15,117 nucleotides of DNA from Prevotellaceae bacterium (GTDB lineage Bacteria; Bacteroidota; Bacteroidia; Bacteroidales; Bacteroidaceae): NCBI GenBank assembly GCA_003150315.1, contig QAML01000065.1, positions 1-15,117 on the forward strand, written 5' to 3'. A program made the translations under genes and the position numbers. The notes below the pieces were generated by a model that saw only the letters and a list, made by a program, of their open reading frames with translations, made no database searches and was not told the origin of the DNA. Shown here one piece after another: positions 6,612-15,117 of the stretch. Numbering within the stretch: the stretch's first letter is position 1; each line of letters starts with the position of its first letter.

Positions 6612-7685
6612 ATGTTTGACTTTAGTATAATAACAAATTGGTTTGACGGACTCTTGCGTTCGGTGCTTCCCGCATGGGGAGCAATCCTTGTGGAGTGCGT
6701 TGCCGTGGCGTTGATAGTAATTACTCTCTACGCCCTATTTGCGATATTCCTTATCTATTTTGAACGCAAAATATGTGCATTCTTCCAATGCCGTATCGGA
6801 CCTAATCGTGTTGGTAAATGGGGACTTTTGCAGGTGTTCTCTGATGTGTTCAAAATGCTTACAAAGGAAATTATTTTCTTGAAGAACACCGACCGCGTGG
6901 CTTATATGATAGCTCCGGTTATGGTGATTCTTGCTTCGTTCCTCACATTCTCCTGCATTCCCTGGAACAAGGGTGCTCAGGTGCTCGACTTTAATGTGGG
7001 TGTATTCTTCTTCCTTGCAGCTTCTTCGCTCGGAATAGTTGGTATTCTTCTTGCCGGAATAGGTAGTAGAAACAAGTATTCTCTAATCGGTGCAATGCGT
7101 GCCGGAGCTCAGATAATAAGCTACGAACTCTCTATCGGCATGACAATGCTTACGATGATAGCTCTCACCGGAACAATGCAATTCTCAGGGATTGTGGAAG
7201 GACAGGCTGACTGCTGGAATATTGTGAAAGGTCATGTACCTGCAGTAATCGCTTTCATTATATATTTGATAGCAGGTAATGCAGAGTGTAATCGTGGTCC
7301 TTTTGATCAGCCGGAGGCTGAGAGCGAATTGACAGCTGGTTATCACACAGAGTACTCGGGTATGAACTTCGGTTTCTACTATTTGGCAGAATACCTAAAC
7401 CTCTTTATTTGTGCCTGCATTGCTGCCACCATTTTCCTTGGCGGCTGGATGCCTTTGCATATAGGTGTAGAAGGTTTTGATGGTGTCATGGACATGATTC
7501 CCGGTGCGGTTTGGTTTGTTGCCAAAGCCGTGTTCGTTACATTCCTTCTGATGTGGGAACGCTGGACTTTCCCGCGTCTGCGTATCGATCAGTTGCTTAA
7601 TCTTGAGTGGAAATATCTTATTCCCATTTCAATGGCAAATCTCGTACTCATGGCGTTGATATCTCAGTTCGGACTTCATTTTTAA
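6612..7685 (+). CDS. nuoH: Complex I subunit H, quinone-channel membrane subunit
   Basis: A 357-residue polytopic membrane protein with about eight hydrophobic segments. Conserved features are Y-F-E-R-K (49-53) followed by F-F-Q-C-R-I-G-P-N-R-V-G (57-68), the loop Y-E-L-S-I-G-M (171-177), R-G-P-F-D-Q-P-E-A-E-S-E-L (228-240) then Y-H-T-E-Y-S-G-M (244-251), and W-E-R-W-T-F-P-R-L-R-I-D-Q-L (315-328). NuoH lines the quinone tunnel and links quinone reduction to the proton channels. The acidic loop around 230-250 faces the quinone site with NuoB and NuoD. Spacing to nuoCD is 24 bases. Nothing is missing relative to the family. Confidence 0.95.
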   Translation: MFDFSIITNWFDGLLRSVLPAWGAILVECVAVALIVITLYALFAIFLIYFERKICAFFQCRIGPNRVGKWGLLQVFSDVFKMLTKEIIFLKNTDRVAYMIAPVMVILASFLTFSCIPWNKGAQVLDFNVGVFFFLAASSLGIVGILLAGIGSRNKYSLIGAMRAGAQIISYELSIGMTMLTMIALTGTMQFSGIVEGQADCWNIVKGHVPAVIAFIIYLIAGNAECNRGPFDQPEAESELTAGYHTEYSGMNFGFYYLAEYLNLFICACIAATIFLGGWMPLHIGVEGFDGVMDMIPGAVWFVAKAVFVTFLLMWERWTFPRLRIDQLLNLEWKYLIPISMANLVLMALISQFGLHF

Positions 7686-7703
7686 TTTCAATAACGATTT
7701 AAG

Positions 7704-8252
7704 ATGATGCAAAAAAGAAGTTATATAGGTGGTATATTTTGGGGCGTAAAGACTCTCTGCGTAGGTTTGAAGACCACAATGAGAGAACTTTTTACCAAGA
7801 AAATAACGGAACAATATCCTGAGAACCGCAATGAACTCAAGATGTTTGACCGTTTTCGCGGTAGTCTCACCATGCCACATAATGAAAACAACGAACATAA
7901 GTGCGTGGCATGCCACCTTTGTGAGATGGCTTGTCCCAATGGTTCGATACAAGTAATTCATGAAATGGTTGAAACTCCCGACGGAAAGAAAAAACGTGTT
8001 CTCAAGGAGTACAACTATAATCTCGGTTGCTGCATGTTCTGTATGCTATGCGTAAACGCCTGCCCGCACGATGCAATTACTTTTGATCAAAGTTTCGAGA
8101 ATGCAGTGTTCGATCGCAGCAAACTAATAATGCGTTTGAATCATGAAGGCAGCAAGGTAATGGAAAAACCTGCGCCTGCTCGTCCTGCAGCTGCAGTTAA
8201 ACCGGCAGCACAACCTGTCGAAAATAATCAGCAACCCGCTGCCAACAGCTAA
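7704..8252 (+). CDS. nuoI: Complex I subunit I, 2x[4Fe-4S] ferredoxin-like
   Basis: A 182-residue connecting-arm subunit with two 4Fe-4S motifs: C67-x2-C70-x2-C73-x3-C77-P and C110-x2-C113-x2-C116-x3-C120-P, the ligands of clusters N6a and N6b. An amphipathic N-terminal stretch (about 8-35) fits the known membrane-contacting helix. In this operon, without NuoEFG, NuoI is the most electron-upstream subunit encoded and so the likely contact point for an external donor. The last 30 or so residues (about 153-182) form an Ala/Pro-rich tail ending in Gln/Asn-rich sequence, absent from the E. coli protein and probably disordered. The first of two tandem ATG codons (7704) was taken; 7707 is equally possible. 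It lies 18 bases after nuoH. Confidence 0.95.
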   Translation: MMQKRSYIGGIFWGVKTLCVGLKTTMRELFTKKITEQYPENRNELKMFDRFRGSLTMPHNENNEHKCVACHLCEMACPNGSIQVIHEMVETPDGKKKRVLKEYNYNLGCCMFCMLCVNACPHDAITFDQSFENAVFDRSKLIMRLNHEGSKVMEKPAPARPAAAVKPAAQPVENNQQPAANS

Positions 8253-8265
8253 AACAATAAAGATT

Positions 8266-8781
8266 ATGAATGCTGAATCAATAATATTTTACATTCTTGC
8301 CTTTGCGATACTCGCTTTCTCCGTTTTCACGGTTACAACAAAGCGTATTATCCGCTCGGCAATGTTCCTGTTCTTTACCCTTTTGGGTACTGCGGGATTG
8401 TATTTCCTTTTGGGGTACACATTCCTCGGCTCTGTTCAGATGATGGTTTACGCCGGCGGTATCGTGGTGCTGTTTGTATTTTCGATATTGCTTACAAGTG
8501 CAAACAATGAGAAACTCGAGCAATTCAAACTCGGAAAATTGTTTGCGGCAGCCGTAACAAGTCTTCTTGGAGCTGTAATTGTACTTTTCATAATCATTAC
8601 TCATAATTTCAAAGGCGCGATAACCAACCTTGTGCCCGATGAAAATACAACGTCAATTGCTACTATCGGACAAAACATGCTCTCGTTCGACAAATACGGT
8701 TACGTATTACCTTTCGAGGCTGTAAGTATTTTGCTTTTGGCGTGCATCGTGGGCGGATTGGTAATAGCACGTAAAAGATAA
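8266..8781 (+). CDS. nuoJ: Complex I membrane subunit J
   Basis: A 171-residue membrane protein with five hydrophobic helices. The third contains M-V-Y-A-G-G-I-V-V-L-F-V-F (60-72), the NuoJ region with the pi-bulge that moves during coupling. The C-terminal V-L-P-F-E-A-V-S-I-L-L-L (146-157) is also typical. NuoJ lies between NuoH/A and NuoK in the membrane arm and helps pass the quinone-driven change to the pumps. It starts 13 bases after nuoI and ends 14 bases before nuoK. Confidence 0.94.
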   Translation: MNAESIIFYILAFAILAFSVFTVTTKRIIRSAMFLFFTLLGTAGLYFLLGYTFLGSVQMMVYAGGIVVLFVFSILLTSANNEKLEQFKLGKLFAAAVTSLLGAVIVLFIIITHNFKGAITNLVPDENTTSIATIGQNMLSFDKYGYVLPFEAVSILLLACIVGGLVIARKR

Positions 8782-8795
8782 TAAGGAGGATTAAA

Positions 8796-9104
8796 ATGGT
8801 ACACTTGGAATATTTTCTCATTCTTTCTGCCATAATGCTTTTTATAGGTATTTACGGCTTTCTTACAAGACGTAGTACACTGGCGGTGCTTATTTCGGTG
8901 GAGCTAATGCTCAATGCTTCCGATATAAACTTTGCCGTGTTCAATCGTTTACTCTATCCCGCAGGGCATGAAGGCTATTTCTTTGCCCTCTTCTCCATAG
9001 CCATATCGGCTGCAGAAACTGCCGTTGCCATTGCAATTATGATTGCTATCTATCGTAACGTTCGCAGCATACAGCTCAATCATATTAAAACCTTGAAATG
9101 GTAG
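8796..9104 (+). CDS. nuoK: Complex I membrane subunit K
   Basis: A 102-residue, three-helix membrane protein of standard length. The two buried glutamates that carry protons are present: E36 in S-V-E-L-M-L-N and E74 in S-A-A-E-T-A-V. The sequence D-I-N-F-A-V-F after the first is typical. NuoK forms the fourth, non-antiporter-like proton path with NuoJ. AAGGAGG at 8783-8789, six bases before the ATG, is one of the strongest ribosome binding sites in the window. Confidence 0.95.
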   Translation: MVHLEYFLILSAIMLFIGIYGFLTRRSTLAVLISVELMLNASDINFAVFNRLLYPAGHEGYFFALFSIAISAAETAVAIAIMIAIYRNVRSIQLNHIKTLKW

Positions 9105-9134
9105 TAACTAATTTGAAAGCATATTAATATTCCC

Positions 9135-11045
9135 ATGGATTACTCATATACATTCTTAATTTTATTACTGCCGTTTCTGTCGTTTTTGTTCCTAGGACTG
9201 CTTGGCAAATTCTTGAGTCACCGCACAGCCGGACTTATAGGAACATTGACTCTCATTGTGGTCGCTGCTCTCTGCTACTATACGGCATATCAGTTTTTCA
9301 CAACTCCGCGTACTCCCGAAGGACTTTATCAAACAGTTACCGCGTTCAATTTCCCGTGGTTGCCGTTCTTTGTTAATGGTCTCACGTTTGACATAGGTTT
9401 CTTGATAGATCCCATTTCGGCGATGATGCTTGTTGTGGTGAGCACGGTTTCTCTTGCTGTTCATATATATTCTTTCGGATATATGCACGGCGAAAGAGGT
9501 TTCCAGCGTTTCTACGCATATTTGAGTCTGTTTACAATGTCAATGCTCGGACTTGTGGTTGCAACCAACATCTTCCAAATGTATTTGTTCTGGGAGCTTG
9601 TAGGTGTTTCTTCATATCTGCTCATTGGCTTTTACTATACTCAGCCCGCAGCTATTGCCGCTTCAAAGAAAGCGTTTATAGTTACACGTTTCGCTGATCT
9701 CGGCTTCCTTATCGGTATTCTTATCTACGGATACTATTGCCAAACATTCAGTTTTGATTTCGTTGGCAATGCCGACAAGATAGCAGCGGGAGCATTCATG
9801 CTTCCCTCGGCTCTCTTGCTGATGTTTGTTGGTGGTGCCGGTAAGAGTGCAATGTTCCCGCTTCACATTTGGTTGCCCGATGCAATGGAAGGTCCTACGC
9901 CTGTCAGCGCATTGATTCACGCAGCCACGATGGTTGTTGCCGGTGTGTTCCAGGTGGCACGTATGTATCCGCTTTGGATAACTTATGCTCCCGAGGCTTT
10001 GCATATCGTGGCATACGTTGGCGCGTTCACAGCATTCTATGCTGCTGCTGTTGCTTGTGCCCAGTCGGACATTAAGCGTGTGCTCGCATTCTCTACAATT
10101 TCTCAGATTGCATTTATGATGGTTGCTCTCGGCGTTTGCACCGAATATGTAACAGGTCATGAACATCCTGGAAGCGTAGGTTATATGGCAGCTATGTTCC
10201 ACCTCTTCACCCATGCAATGTTCAAGGCTTGCCTCTTCCTGTGCGCCGGTGCCATTATTCATGTGGTTCACAGCAACGAAATGTCGGCTATGGGCGGCAT
10301 GCGCAAGTATATGCCTCTTACGCATATTACGTTCCTCATTTCTTGTCTTGCCATTTCGGGTATTCCTCCGTTCTCCGGCTTCTTCTCGAAAGACGAGATT
10401 CTTGCGGGATGCTTCGCATTCAGTCCTGTAATGGGTTGGATCATGACTGTGATTGCAGCAATGACTGCATTCTATATGTTCCGCCTTTACTATGGCATTT
10501 TCTGGGGCACGGAAAACAAAGAACTCCACGGTGAACTTCACATGCACGAGGCTCCCAAGGTAATGACATTCCCCTTGATATTCCTTGCTCTTGTTACCTG
10601 CGTTGCGGGATTCATTCCGTTCGGTCATTTAGTAAGTGCTGATGGAATGTCGTATGACATCCACCTCAACTGGACTGTGGCAGGCACAAGCATTGTCATT
10701 GCTGTGGCTTCCATTGCTCTTGCCACCTTTATATATAAAGGCGAAAAGCAACCGGTTGCCGTGGCTCTTGCTTCACGTTTCTCCTCGCTTCACAAATGGG
10801 CTTACCATCGTTTCTATATCGATGAAGTTTATCAGTTCGTAACCCATCGCATCATTTTTGCGTGCATATCAAAACCGTTCGCATGGTTTGACAAACACGT
10901 TGTCGATGGCATTCTCAACGGTCTCGCTTCCGGTTCCCATCGTGTGAGCTACCTCATTCGCGGATTCCAAAGCGGCGAGATACAGCAGTATGCTTACGTA
11001 TTCCTCGTGGGTGCGTTGGTTCTCGTGTTGCTATTAATACTTTAA
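9135..11045 (+). CDS. nuoL: Complex I antiporter-like proton-pumping subunit L
   Basis: A 636-residue, Mrp-antiporter-like membrane protein at the far end of the membrane arm. Functional residues are intact: E154 in F-W-E-L-V-G, K237 in G-A-G-K-S-A-M-F-P-L-H (broken helix TM7), H262 in L-I-H-A-A-T-M-V, the trio H356/H360/K364 in F-H-L-F-T-H-A-M-F-K, and K419 in G-F-F-S-K-D-E. The C-terminal part (after about 520) fits the long lateral helix and final anchor helix (ending L-V-L-V-L-L-L-I-L) that distinguish NuoL from NuoM and NuoN. Length is slightly above that of the E. coli subunit. It starts 30 bases after nuoK. Confidence 0.96.
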   Translation: MDYSYTFLILLLPFLSFLFLGLLGKFLSHRTAGLIGTLTLIVVAALCYYTAYQFFTTPRTPEGLYQTVTAFNFPWLPFFVNGLTFDIGFLIDPISAMMLVVVSTVSLAVHIYSFGYMHGERGFQRFYAYLSLFTMSMLGLVVATNIFQMYLFWELVGVSSYLLIGFYYTQPAAIAASKKAFIVTRFADLGFLIGILIYGYYCQTFSFDFVGNADKIAAGAFMLPSALLLMFVGGAGKSAMFPLHIWLPDAMEGPTPVSALIHAATMVVAGVFQVARMYPLWITYAPEALHIVAYVGAFTAFYAAAVACAQSDIKRVLAFSTISQIAFMMVALGVCTEYVTGHEHPGSVGYMAAMFHLFTHAMFKACLFLCAGAIIHVVHSNEMSAMGGMRKYMPLTHITFLISCLAISGIPPFSGFFSKDEILAGCFAFSPVMGWIMTVIAAMTAFYMFRLYYGIFWGTENKELHGELHMHEAPKVMTFPLIFLALVTCVAGFIPFGHLVSADGMSYDIHLNWTVAGTSIVIAVASIALATFIYKGEKQPVAVALASRFSSLHKWAYHRFYIDEVYQFVTHRIIFACISKPFAWFDKHVVDGILNGLASGSHRVSYLIRGFQSGEIQQYAYVFLVGALVLVLLLIL

Positions 11046-11068
11046 CCCGATAAAACGTAAAAACAGAT

Positions 11069-12607
11069 ATGTTTCCATTACATTTATTTATAATAATACC
11101 GCTTCTGATGCTTCTTTTCCTTTGGCTTGCCAAGGGAGTGAATGCTGTGAGAGGTGTTATGGTTGCAGGAGCAAGCGCACTGCTTATAAGTTCTATCACT
11201 CTTGTGGTGATGTATCTCAATGCACGCCACGCAGGCGCAACCGAGGATATGCTCTTTACCATGGACTATACTTGGTTTGCCCCGCTTCATATAAACTACA
11301 CTGTTGGTGTTGACGGCATTTCTGTGGCAATGCTTCTGTTGTCGTCCATCATTGTGTTTACCGGAACATTTGCTTCTTGGCGTCTCAAACCGCTCACCAA
11401 GGAATACTTCCTTTGGTTCACGCTTCTTTCTCTTGGAGTGTTCGGATTCTTTGTGTCGATTGACTTGTTCATGATGTTCATGTTCTATGAAATCGCGCTC
11501 ATCCCCATGTACCTTCTCATTGGTTATTGGGGTACGGGACACAAGGAATATTCGGCAATGAAGCTCACCCTTATGCTTATGGGTGCTTCCGCCCTTTTGA
11601 TGTGCGGTATCTTTGGAATCTTCTATGGCGCGGGCGGTCAGACCTTCAATGTTCTCGACCTTGCAAATCATACTAACGGAGCACACGCTATTCCTGTTGG
11701 TCAGCAGTACATATGGTTTCCCCTAACTTTTGTGGGATTCGGTGTGCTTGGTGCAATGTTCCCGTTCCACACATGGAGTCCCGACGGTCATGCTTCTGCG
11801 CCTACCGCAGTGTCCATGCTTCACGCCGGAGTGCTTATGAAACTCGGAGGCTACGGATGTTTCCGCATAGCAATGTTCCTCATGCCCGAGGCTGCACAGA
11901 CTCTCGGCTGGATATTCCTGATTGTGATAGGCATCGGAGTCGTCTATGGCGCATTTTCCGCCTGTGTTCAAACCGACTTGAAGTACATAAATGCTTACTC
12001 TTCGGTTTCCCACTGCGGTCTTGTGCTTTTCGCCATACTCATGATTAACCGCACGGCTGCAACCGGTGCTGTGCTTCAGATGTTGTCTCACGGTTTGCTC
12101 ACGGCATTGTTCTTTGCTTGCATCGGTATGATTTATCACCGTGCCCACACCCGCGATGTACGCGAATTGAGCGGACTCATCCGAATCATGCCTTTTATCT
12201 GTGTATGCTTTGTCATTGCAGGTCTTGGCAATCTCGGTCTCCCGGGATTCAGCGGCTTTGTTGCAGAAATGACAATCTTTGTGGGTTCATTCCAGCAAGC
12301 CGATACTCTTCACCGTGTTCTCACAATTCTTGCCACCACCAGCATTGTCATTACCGCCGTGTTCATCTTGCGTATGGTTGGTAAGGTAATGTATGGCGTT
12401 TGCACCAATGAGGCACACCTCAAGCTTCACGATGCGTCTTGGGACGAGAAAGTGGCAATTGCAACCCTTGTGGTTTGCATTGCAGGACTCGGTTTCGCTC
12501 CTCTTTGGATGAGCGATATGATTAGCAACAGCGTAGAGCCCATTGTGAACCACATCCAATCGGCTACCACGCAATTAACATCAGTAACATCACTATTGAT
12601 TCCGTAA
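11069..12607 (+). CDS. nuoM: Complex I antiporter-like subunit M, lacking the TM7 lysine
   Basis: A 512-residue, antiporter-like membrane subunit between NuoL and NuoN. E141 (F-Y-E-I-A-L-I-P) in TM5, K258 (H-A-G-V-L-M-K-L-G) in TM8, K305 (T-D-L-K-Y-I) and E400 (F-V-A-E-M-T-I-F) in TM12 match the expected charged residues. In broken helix TM7 the sequence [11 protein letters not shown] has L227 (codon 11747-11749, CTT) where E. coli NuoM has K234 (F-A-V-K-M-P). NuoL and NuoN here keep the equivalent lysine, so the change is specific to this subunit. No frame disruption is seen. It starts 23 bases after nuoL and ends 4 bases before nuoN. Confidence 0.95.
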   Translation: MFPLHLFIIIPLLMLLFLWLAKGVNAVRGVMVAGASALLISSITLVVMYLNARHAGATEDMLFTMDYTWFAPLHINYTVGVDGISVAMLLLSSIIVFTGTFASWRLKPLTKEYFLWFTLLSLGVFGFFVSIDLFMMFMFYEIALIPMYLLIGYWGTGHKEYSAMKLTLMLMGASALLMCGIFGIFYGAGGQTFNVLDLANHTNGAHAIPVGQQYIWFPLTFVGFGVLGAMFPFHTWSPDGHASAPTAVSMLHAGVLMKLGGYGCFRIAMFLMPEAAQTLGWIFLIVIGIGVVYGAFSACVQTDLKYINAYSSVSHCGLVLFAILMINRTAATGAVLQMLSHGLLTALFFACIGMIYHRAHTRDVRELSGLIRIMPFICVCFVIAGLGNLGLPGFSGFVAEMTIFVGSFQQADTLHRVLTILATTSIVITAVFILRMVGKVMYGVCTNEAHLKLHDASWDEKVAIATLVVCIAGLGFAPLWMSDMISNSVEPIVNHIQSATTQLTSVTSLLIP

Positions 12608-12611
12608 AGAC

Positions 12612-14084
12612 ATGGACTACACTCAATTTCTTTATATGCACGAGGAACTTGCCCTTTTGGCAGTCATTGTCATAATGTTTATCTACGACCTTGTGGCGTG
12701 CTCAGACCGCAAGGGTGGCAAACCGGTGCTCAATACAGCTGTTCCTGTTGTGCTTATGGCTGTTCTCACAGTTGTCAATGCCGTTCCCTGCGGCGGGGCT
12801 GCCGAAGCTTTCGGAGGAATGTATCAGTACACTCCTATGATGACAATAATGAAAACGGTGCTTAATATCGGTACTCTCATCGTGTTCCTTATGGCTCACT
12901 CCTATTTGCGTCGCGAAGAGAATCATGTGAAACAGGGAGAATTCTACATCCTCACCCTTTCCACATTGCTCGGTATGTATCTCATGATTTCCGCCGGACA
13001 TTTCATTATGTTCTTTATTGGTTTGGAACTTGCTTCCGTGCCCATGACGGCTCTTGTGGCTTTCGACAAATGGCGTTCCACTTCTGCCGAGGCAGGTGCA
13101 AAATACATACTCGTGGCATTGTTCTCAAGTTCTCTTTTGCTCTATGGCATATCTATGATATACGGTGCCACAGGTACAATGTATTTCAACGACCTTGCAG
13201 GAAAGCTTGACGGAAGCATGCTCAACATTCTCGGACTCGTGTTCTTCTTCACGGGAATGGGCTTCAAGATTTCGCTCGTACCCTTCCACCTTTGGACTGC
13301 CGACGTTTATGAAGGTTCTCCCACGGTAATAACAAGCTACCTTAGTGTAATCTCCAAGGGAGCGGCGGGATTTGTGCTTCTCACCACGCTCGTGAAAGTT
13401 TTTGCCCCGATGATAAGCGATTGGCAGGAAATCCTGTTCTGGATAATAATTGTTTCAATTACCATTGCCAACCTCTTTGCACTTCGCCAGAACAACATCA
13501 AACGATTCATGGCGTTCTCCGCAATTTCGCAGGCAGGCTACCTCGTGCTCGGCGTAATTCCCGGCACTGCCCAGGGCATGACATCCTTGGTGTTCTACCT
13601 TCTTGTATACCTTGCAGCCAACCTCGGTGCATTTGCGGTTATCAATGCGGTGGAACAAAACAGCGGCAAGATATGTATAAGCGAATACAACGGTCTCTAT
13701 AAGACAAACCCCAAGCTCTCGTTCCTCATGACCTTGTGCTTGTTCTCGCTTGCGGGAATACCGCCGTTCGCAGGCTTCTTCTCCAAGTTCTTTGTCTTCA
13801 TGGCTGCGTTCCATTCCGGCTTCCATTTGCTGGTATTCATTGCTTTGGTCAATACGATAATCTCTCTTTACTACTATCTGATTATTGTAAAAGCAATGTA
13901 CATCAATCCCAACGACAATCCGATTGAAACATTCCGCAGCGACAACTACACGCGAGTAGCGTTGTCGCTTTGCACTGCCGGTGTATTGCTTCTCGGCATC
14001 GCAAGCTGCGTTTACGGAACAATCGATTCCCTCAGCTACGGTATCGACATTCCCGCCATTGCTTCTGCATGCTGCGGAAAATAA
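12612..14084 (+). CDS. nuoN: Complex I antiporter-like proton-pumping subunit N
   Basis: A 490-residue, antiporter-like subunit next to NuoK. The channel residues are present: E139 in G-L-E-L-A-S-V-P (TM5), K164 in A-K-Y-I-L, K219 in [11 protein letters not shown] (TM7), K249 in V-I-S-K-G-A-A-G (TM8) and K392 in G-F-F-S-K-F-F (TM12). [13 protein letters not shown] after TM7 is the family signature. Length is normal. It is the last gene of the operon, four bases after nuoM, with a strong intrinsic terminator 24 bases behind its stop. Confidence 0.95.
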   Translation: MDYTQFLYMHEELALLAVIVIMFIYDLVACSDRKGGKPVLNTAVPVVLMAVLTVVNAVPCGGAAEAFGGMYQYTPMMTIMKTVLNIGTLIVFLMAHSYLRREENHVKQGEFYILTLSTLLGMYLMISAGHFIMFFIGLELASVPMTALVAFDKWRSTSAEAGAKYILVALFSSSLLLYGISMIYGATGTMYFNDLAGKLDGSMLNILGLVFFFTGMGFKISLVPFHLWTADVYEGSPTVITSYLSVISKGAAGFVLLTTLVKVFAPMISDWQEILFWIIIVSITIANLFALRQNNIKRFMAFSAISQAGYLVLGVIPGTAQGMTSLVFYLLVYLAANLGAFAVINAVEQNSGKICISEYNGLYKTNPKLSFLMTLCLFSLAGIPPFAGFFSKFFVFMAAFHSGFHLLVFIALVNTIISLYYYLIIVKAMYINPNDNPIETFRSDNYTRVALSLCTAGVLLLGIASCVYGTIDSLSYGIDIPAIASACCGK

Positions 14085-14107
14085 TACCGTAACCATATTA
14101 AAAATAA

Positions 14108-14140
14108 AATCCGGTGTCAAAAACGACATCGGATTTTTTT
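14108..14140 (+). terminator. Intrinsic terminator of the nuo operon
   Basis: An 11-bp stem (AATCCGGTGTC, 14108-14118, with GACATCGGATT, 14125-14135; one G-T pair) closes a 6-base loop and runs into seven T residues. On the other strand the stem is followed by TTTTATTTTT, so it could also stop the convergent DUF1643-like gene. Confidence 0.88.
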
Positions 14141-14193
14141 GTTTCATCTTAATAAGAATATTTCAGACGCGGCAACGCCATAGCACCTTTTCT

Positions 14194-14817
14194 TCACAAA
14201 CGTCCGAACCTCGTTAACACTTTACGTATTTCTTTGTCCCGTGAAATGGCGCGATTAATGTATATGGGATGACGAAATTTGTTCTTGTCGAAATCTCTGT
14301 AAAGGTAAGCATTCGAATCTTTCACGGCATTGAAAACCTTTTCTGCCATAGGGCGCAGCACAGGTCCTACACCTTCTTTCCCCCAGCCGAGATAAACCTT
14401 TCCCACCGCTTTTAAGCTCGCAATGTCTTCGTTGGAACAGAAAAGCAGAGGCGATTTGCAACTCCCGGCAACTTCCAAGGCTTGCTGCAAATTGGCATTG
14501 CGCAGATTAAACAGGTTATACAACAGAACAACACCGTTCAATTTCTTCTGCTCTCCTATATAAGAACCATTGAAAATCTTTTTAAGAAACCTCATGGTCG
14601 GGTCGGCGGAAAACTGCTTCCAACAATCATTCTTACCGGTTATGTCCGACAATGCAGCCAAAGTCCCGCAGTCTGAAACATCCACTACAGGTTTTGCACT
14701 TCCCGGGTTAACCAAAACGGCAGCACCGATCACATTCCAACCCTCGCCGAATTGCAGAACTGTGTTAAGACGAAAAGCAAATCCGTCATCAATTAAAAAT
14801 CGGGCGTAAACATTCAT
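14194..14817 (-). CDS. DUF1643-like protein of unknown function
   Basis: A 207-residue soluble protein. The order of motifs fits DUF1643: A-A-V-L-V-N-P-G-S-A (32-41), W-K-Q-F-S-A-D-P-T-M-R-F-L (66-78), V-V-L-L-Y-N-L-F-N-L-R-N-A-N (96-109), V-Y-L-G-W-G-K (141-147) and, near the end, F-R-H-P-I-Y-I-N (181-188), compared with the usual N-P-S-T-A, D-P-T-x-R, N-L-F-A-L-R, A-W-G and R-H-P-L-Y-L. The biochemical role of this family is not known to me. The frame is open to an earlier ATG at 14937, but a well-spaced promoter at 14869-14899 lies inside that extension, so I take ATG 14817. It is monocistronic and convergent with the nuo operon, sharing the terminator at 14108-14140. Family assignment is by motif memory only. 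Confidence 0.72.
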   Translation of the reverse strand: MNVYARFLIDDGFAFRLNTVLQFGEGWNVIGAAVLVNPGSAKPVVDVSDCGTLAALSDITGKNDCWKQFSADPTMRFLKKIFNGSYIGEQKKLNGVVLLYNLFNLRNANLQQALEVAGSCKSPLLFCSNEDIASLKAVGKVYLGWGKEGVGPVLRPMAEKVFNAVKDSNAYLYRDFDKNKFRHPIYINRAISRDKEIRKVLTRFGRL

Positions 14818-14868
14818 GGCTTTATAATTACGGATTATGAAAAATCGTTTTGCGTTTATTGTACAACA

Positions 14869-14899
14869 CAAATATAGAAAGATTTTGGATAAATGCAAA
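14869..14899 (-). promoter_or_regulatory. Bacteroidota-type promoter of the DUF1643-like gene
   Basis: On the minus strand TTTG (14896-14899) is separated by exactly 19 bases from TATATTTG (14869-14876), a full match to the -33 / -7 consensus of the phylum. Transcription should start near 14862, giving a leader of about 45 bases to ATG 14817. This placement rules out the longer start at 14937. Confidence 0.72.
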
Positions 14900-15117
14900 A
14901 AATATTCGGTAACAAGCCGAACTGTATTCATAGGCACATACCTTCAAGGGACACTTTCGGAAGTGTTACAAATCATCCCCCGAAGGAGCAAAAAAGAACA
15001 TAAAAAAAAATCGGTAATGATAGCAACAAAAATACCCCGCTGCGGCACATCGAAAAACACACAAGGCTTATCGCAAAAAATACAAGCCATATATTTTAAA
15101 ATACAAGGCACTTATTT

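Noticed and set aside
14951..14966. Small hairpin ACACTT-TCGG-AAGTGT near the right end
   Set aside because: Only a 6-bp stem, no T-tract and no gene to which it could be assigned within the window.
1..15117. CRISPR array, tRNA or rRNA genes
   Set aside because: No regularly spaced short repeats and no cloverleaf or rRNA-like segments were recognised by eye; a covariance-model scan was not possible.

Overview
The window looks like a chromosomal segment of an anaerobic member of the Bacteroidota (Bacteroides/Prevotella/Muribaculaceae-like). Three observations support this. Candidate promoters match the TTTG / TAnnTTTG type of that phylum. The respiratory operon has the Bacteroidota form of complex I genes: a fused nuoCD and no nuoEFG. 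The left side carries Eco57I/TaqI-like restriction-modification specificity segments of a kind common in gut Bacteroidota. Species cannot be fixed from the sequence alone.

Left region (1-3570, visibly AT-richer). Four homologous C-terminal target-recognition (TaqI-like specificity) segments lie in alternating orientation: A (+, cut by the left edge, ends 377), B (-, 370-780), C (+, 2153-2569) and D (-, 2638-about 3570). B, C and D each begin at a near-identical 29-base repeat that encodes the motif W/L-E-D-F-x-K-P-K. The repeat of C is inverted relative to those of B and D. A and B meet tail to tail with overlapping stops. C and D meet tail to tail around a perfect hairpin. B and C have no start or methylase domain of their own. 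D keeps about 170 residues upstream of the repeat but has lost the methyltransferase. The best reading is a shufflon-like store of alternative specificity domains for a Type IIG (or PglX-like) enzyme whose body would lie left of the window. An AAA_14/DUF4143 ATPase gene with its own promoter sits exactly between the repeats of B and C.

Boundary (3571-4075). About 500 bases hold no convincing gene. They contain a 15-base palindrome and a good Bacteroidota-type -7 box in front of nuoA.

Central and right region (4076-14084). This is a compact ten-gene operon, nuoA-B-CD-H-I-J-K-L-M-N, encoding the eleven-subunit form of respiratory complex I. Short spacings, start/stop overlaps and several strong Shine-Dalgarno sequences suggest a single transcript. 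NuoB, CD and I form the connecting arm with clusters N2, N6a and N6b. NuoA, H, J, K, L, M and N form the proton-translocating membrane arm. The NADH-binding module (NuoE, F, G) is absent, so the electron donor is probably not NADH directly. NuoM has leucine where the TM7 pumping lysine is expected. The operon ends at a clear intrinsic terminator (14108-14140).

Right end. A convergent gene (14194-14817, -) encodes a 207-residue DUF1643-like protein, with a textbook Bacteroidota promoter at 14869-14899 that also fixes its start. The last 180 bases or so contain no gene that I can support.
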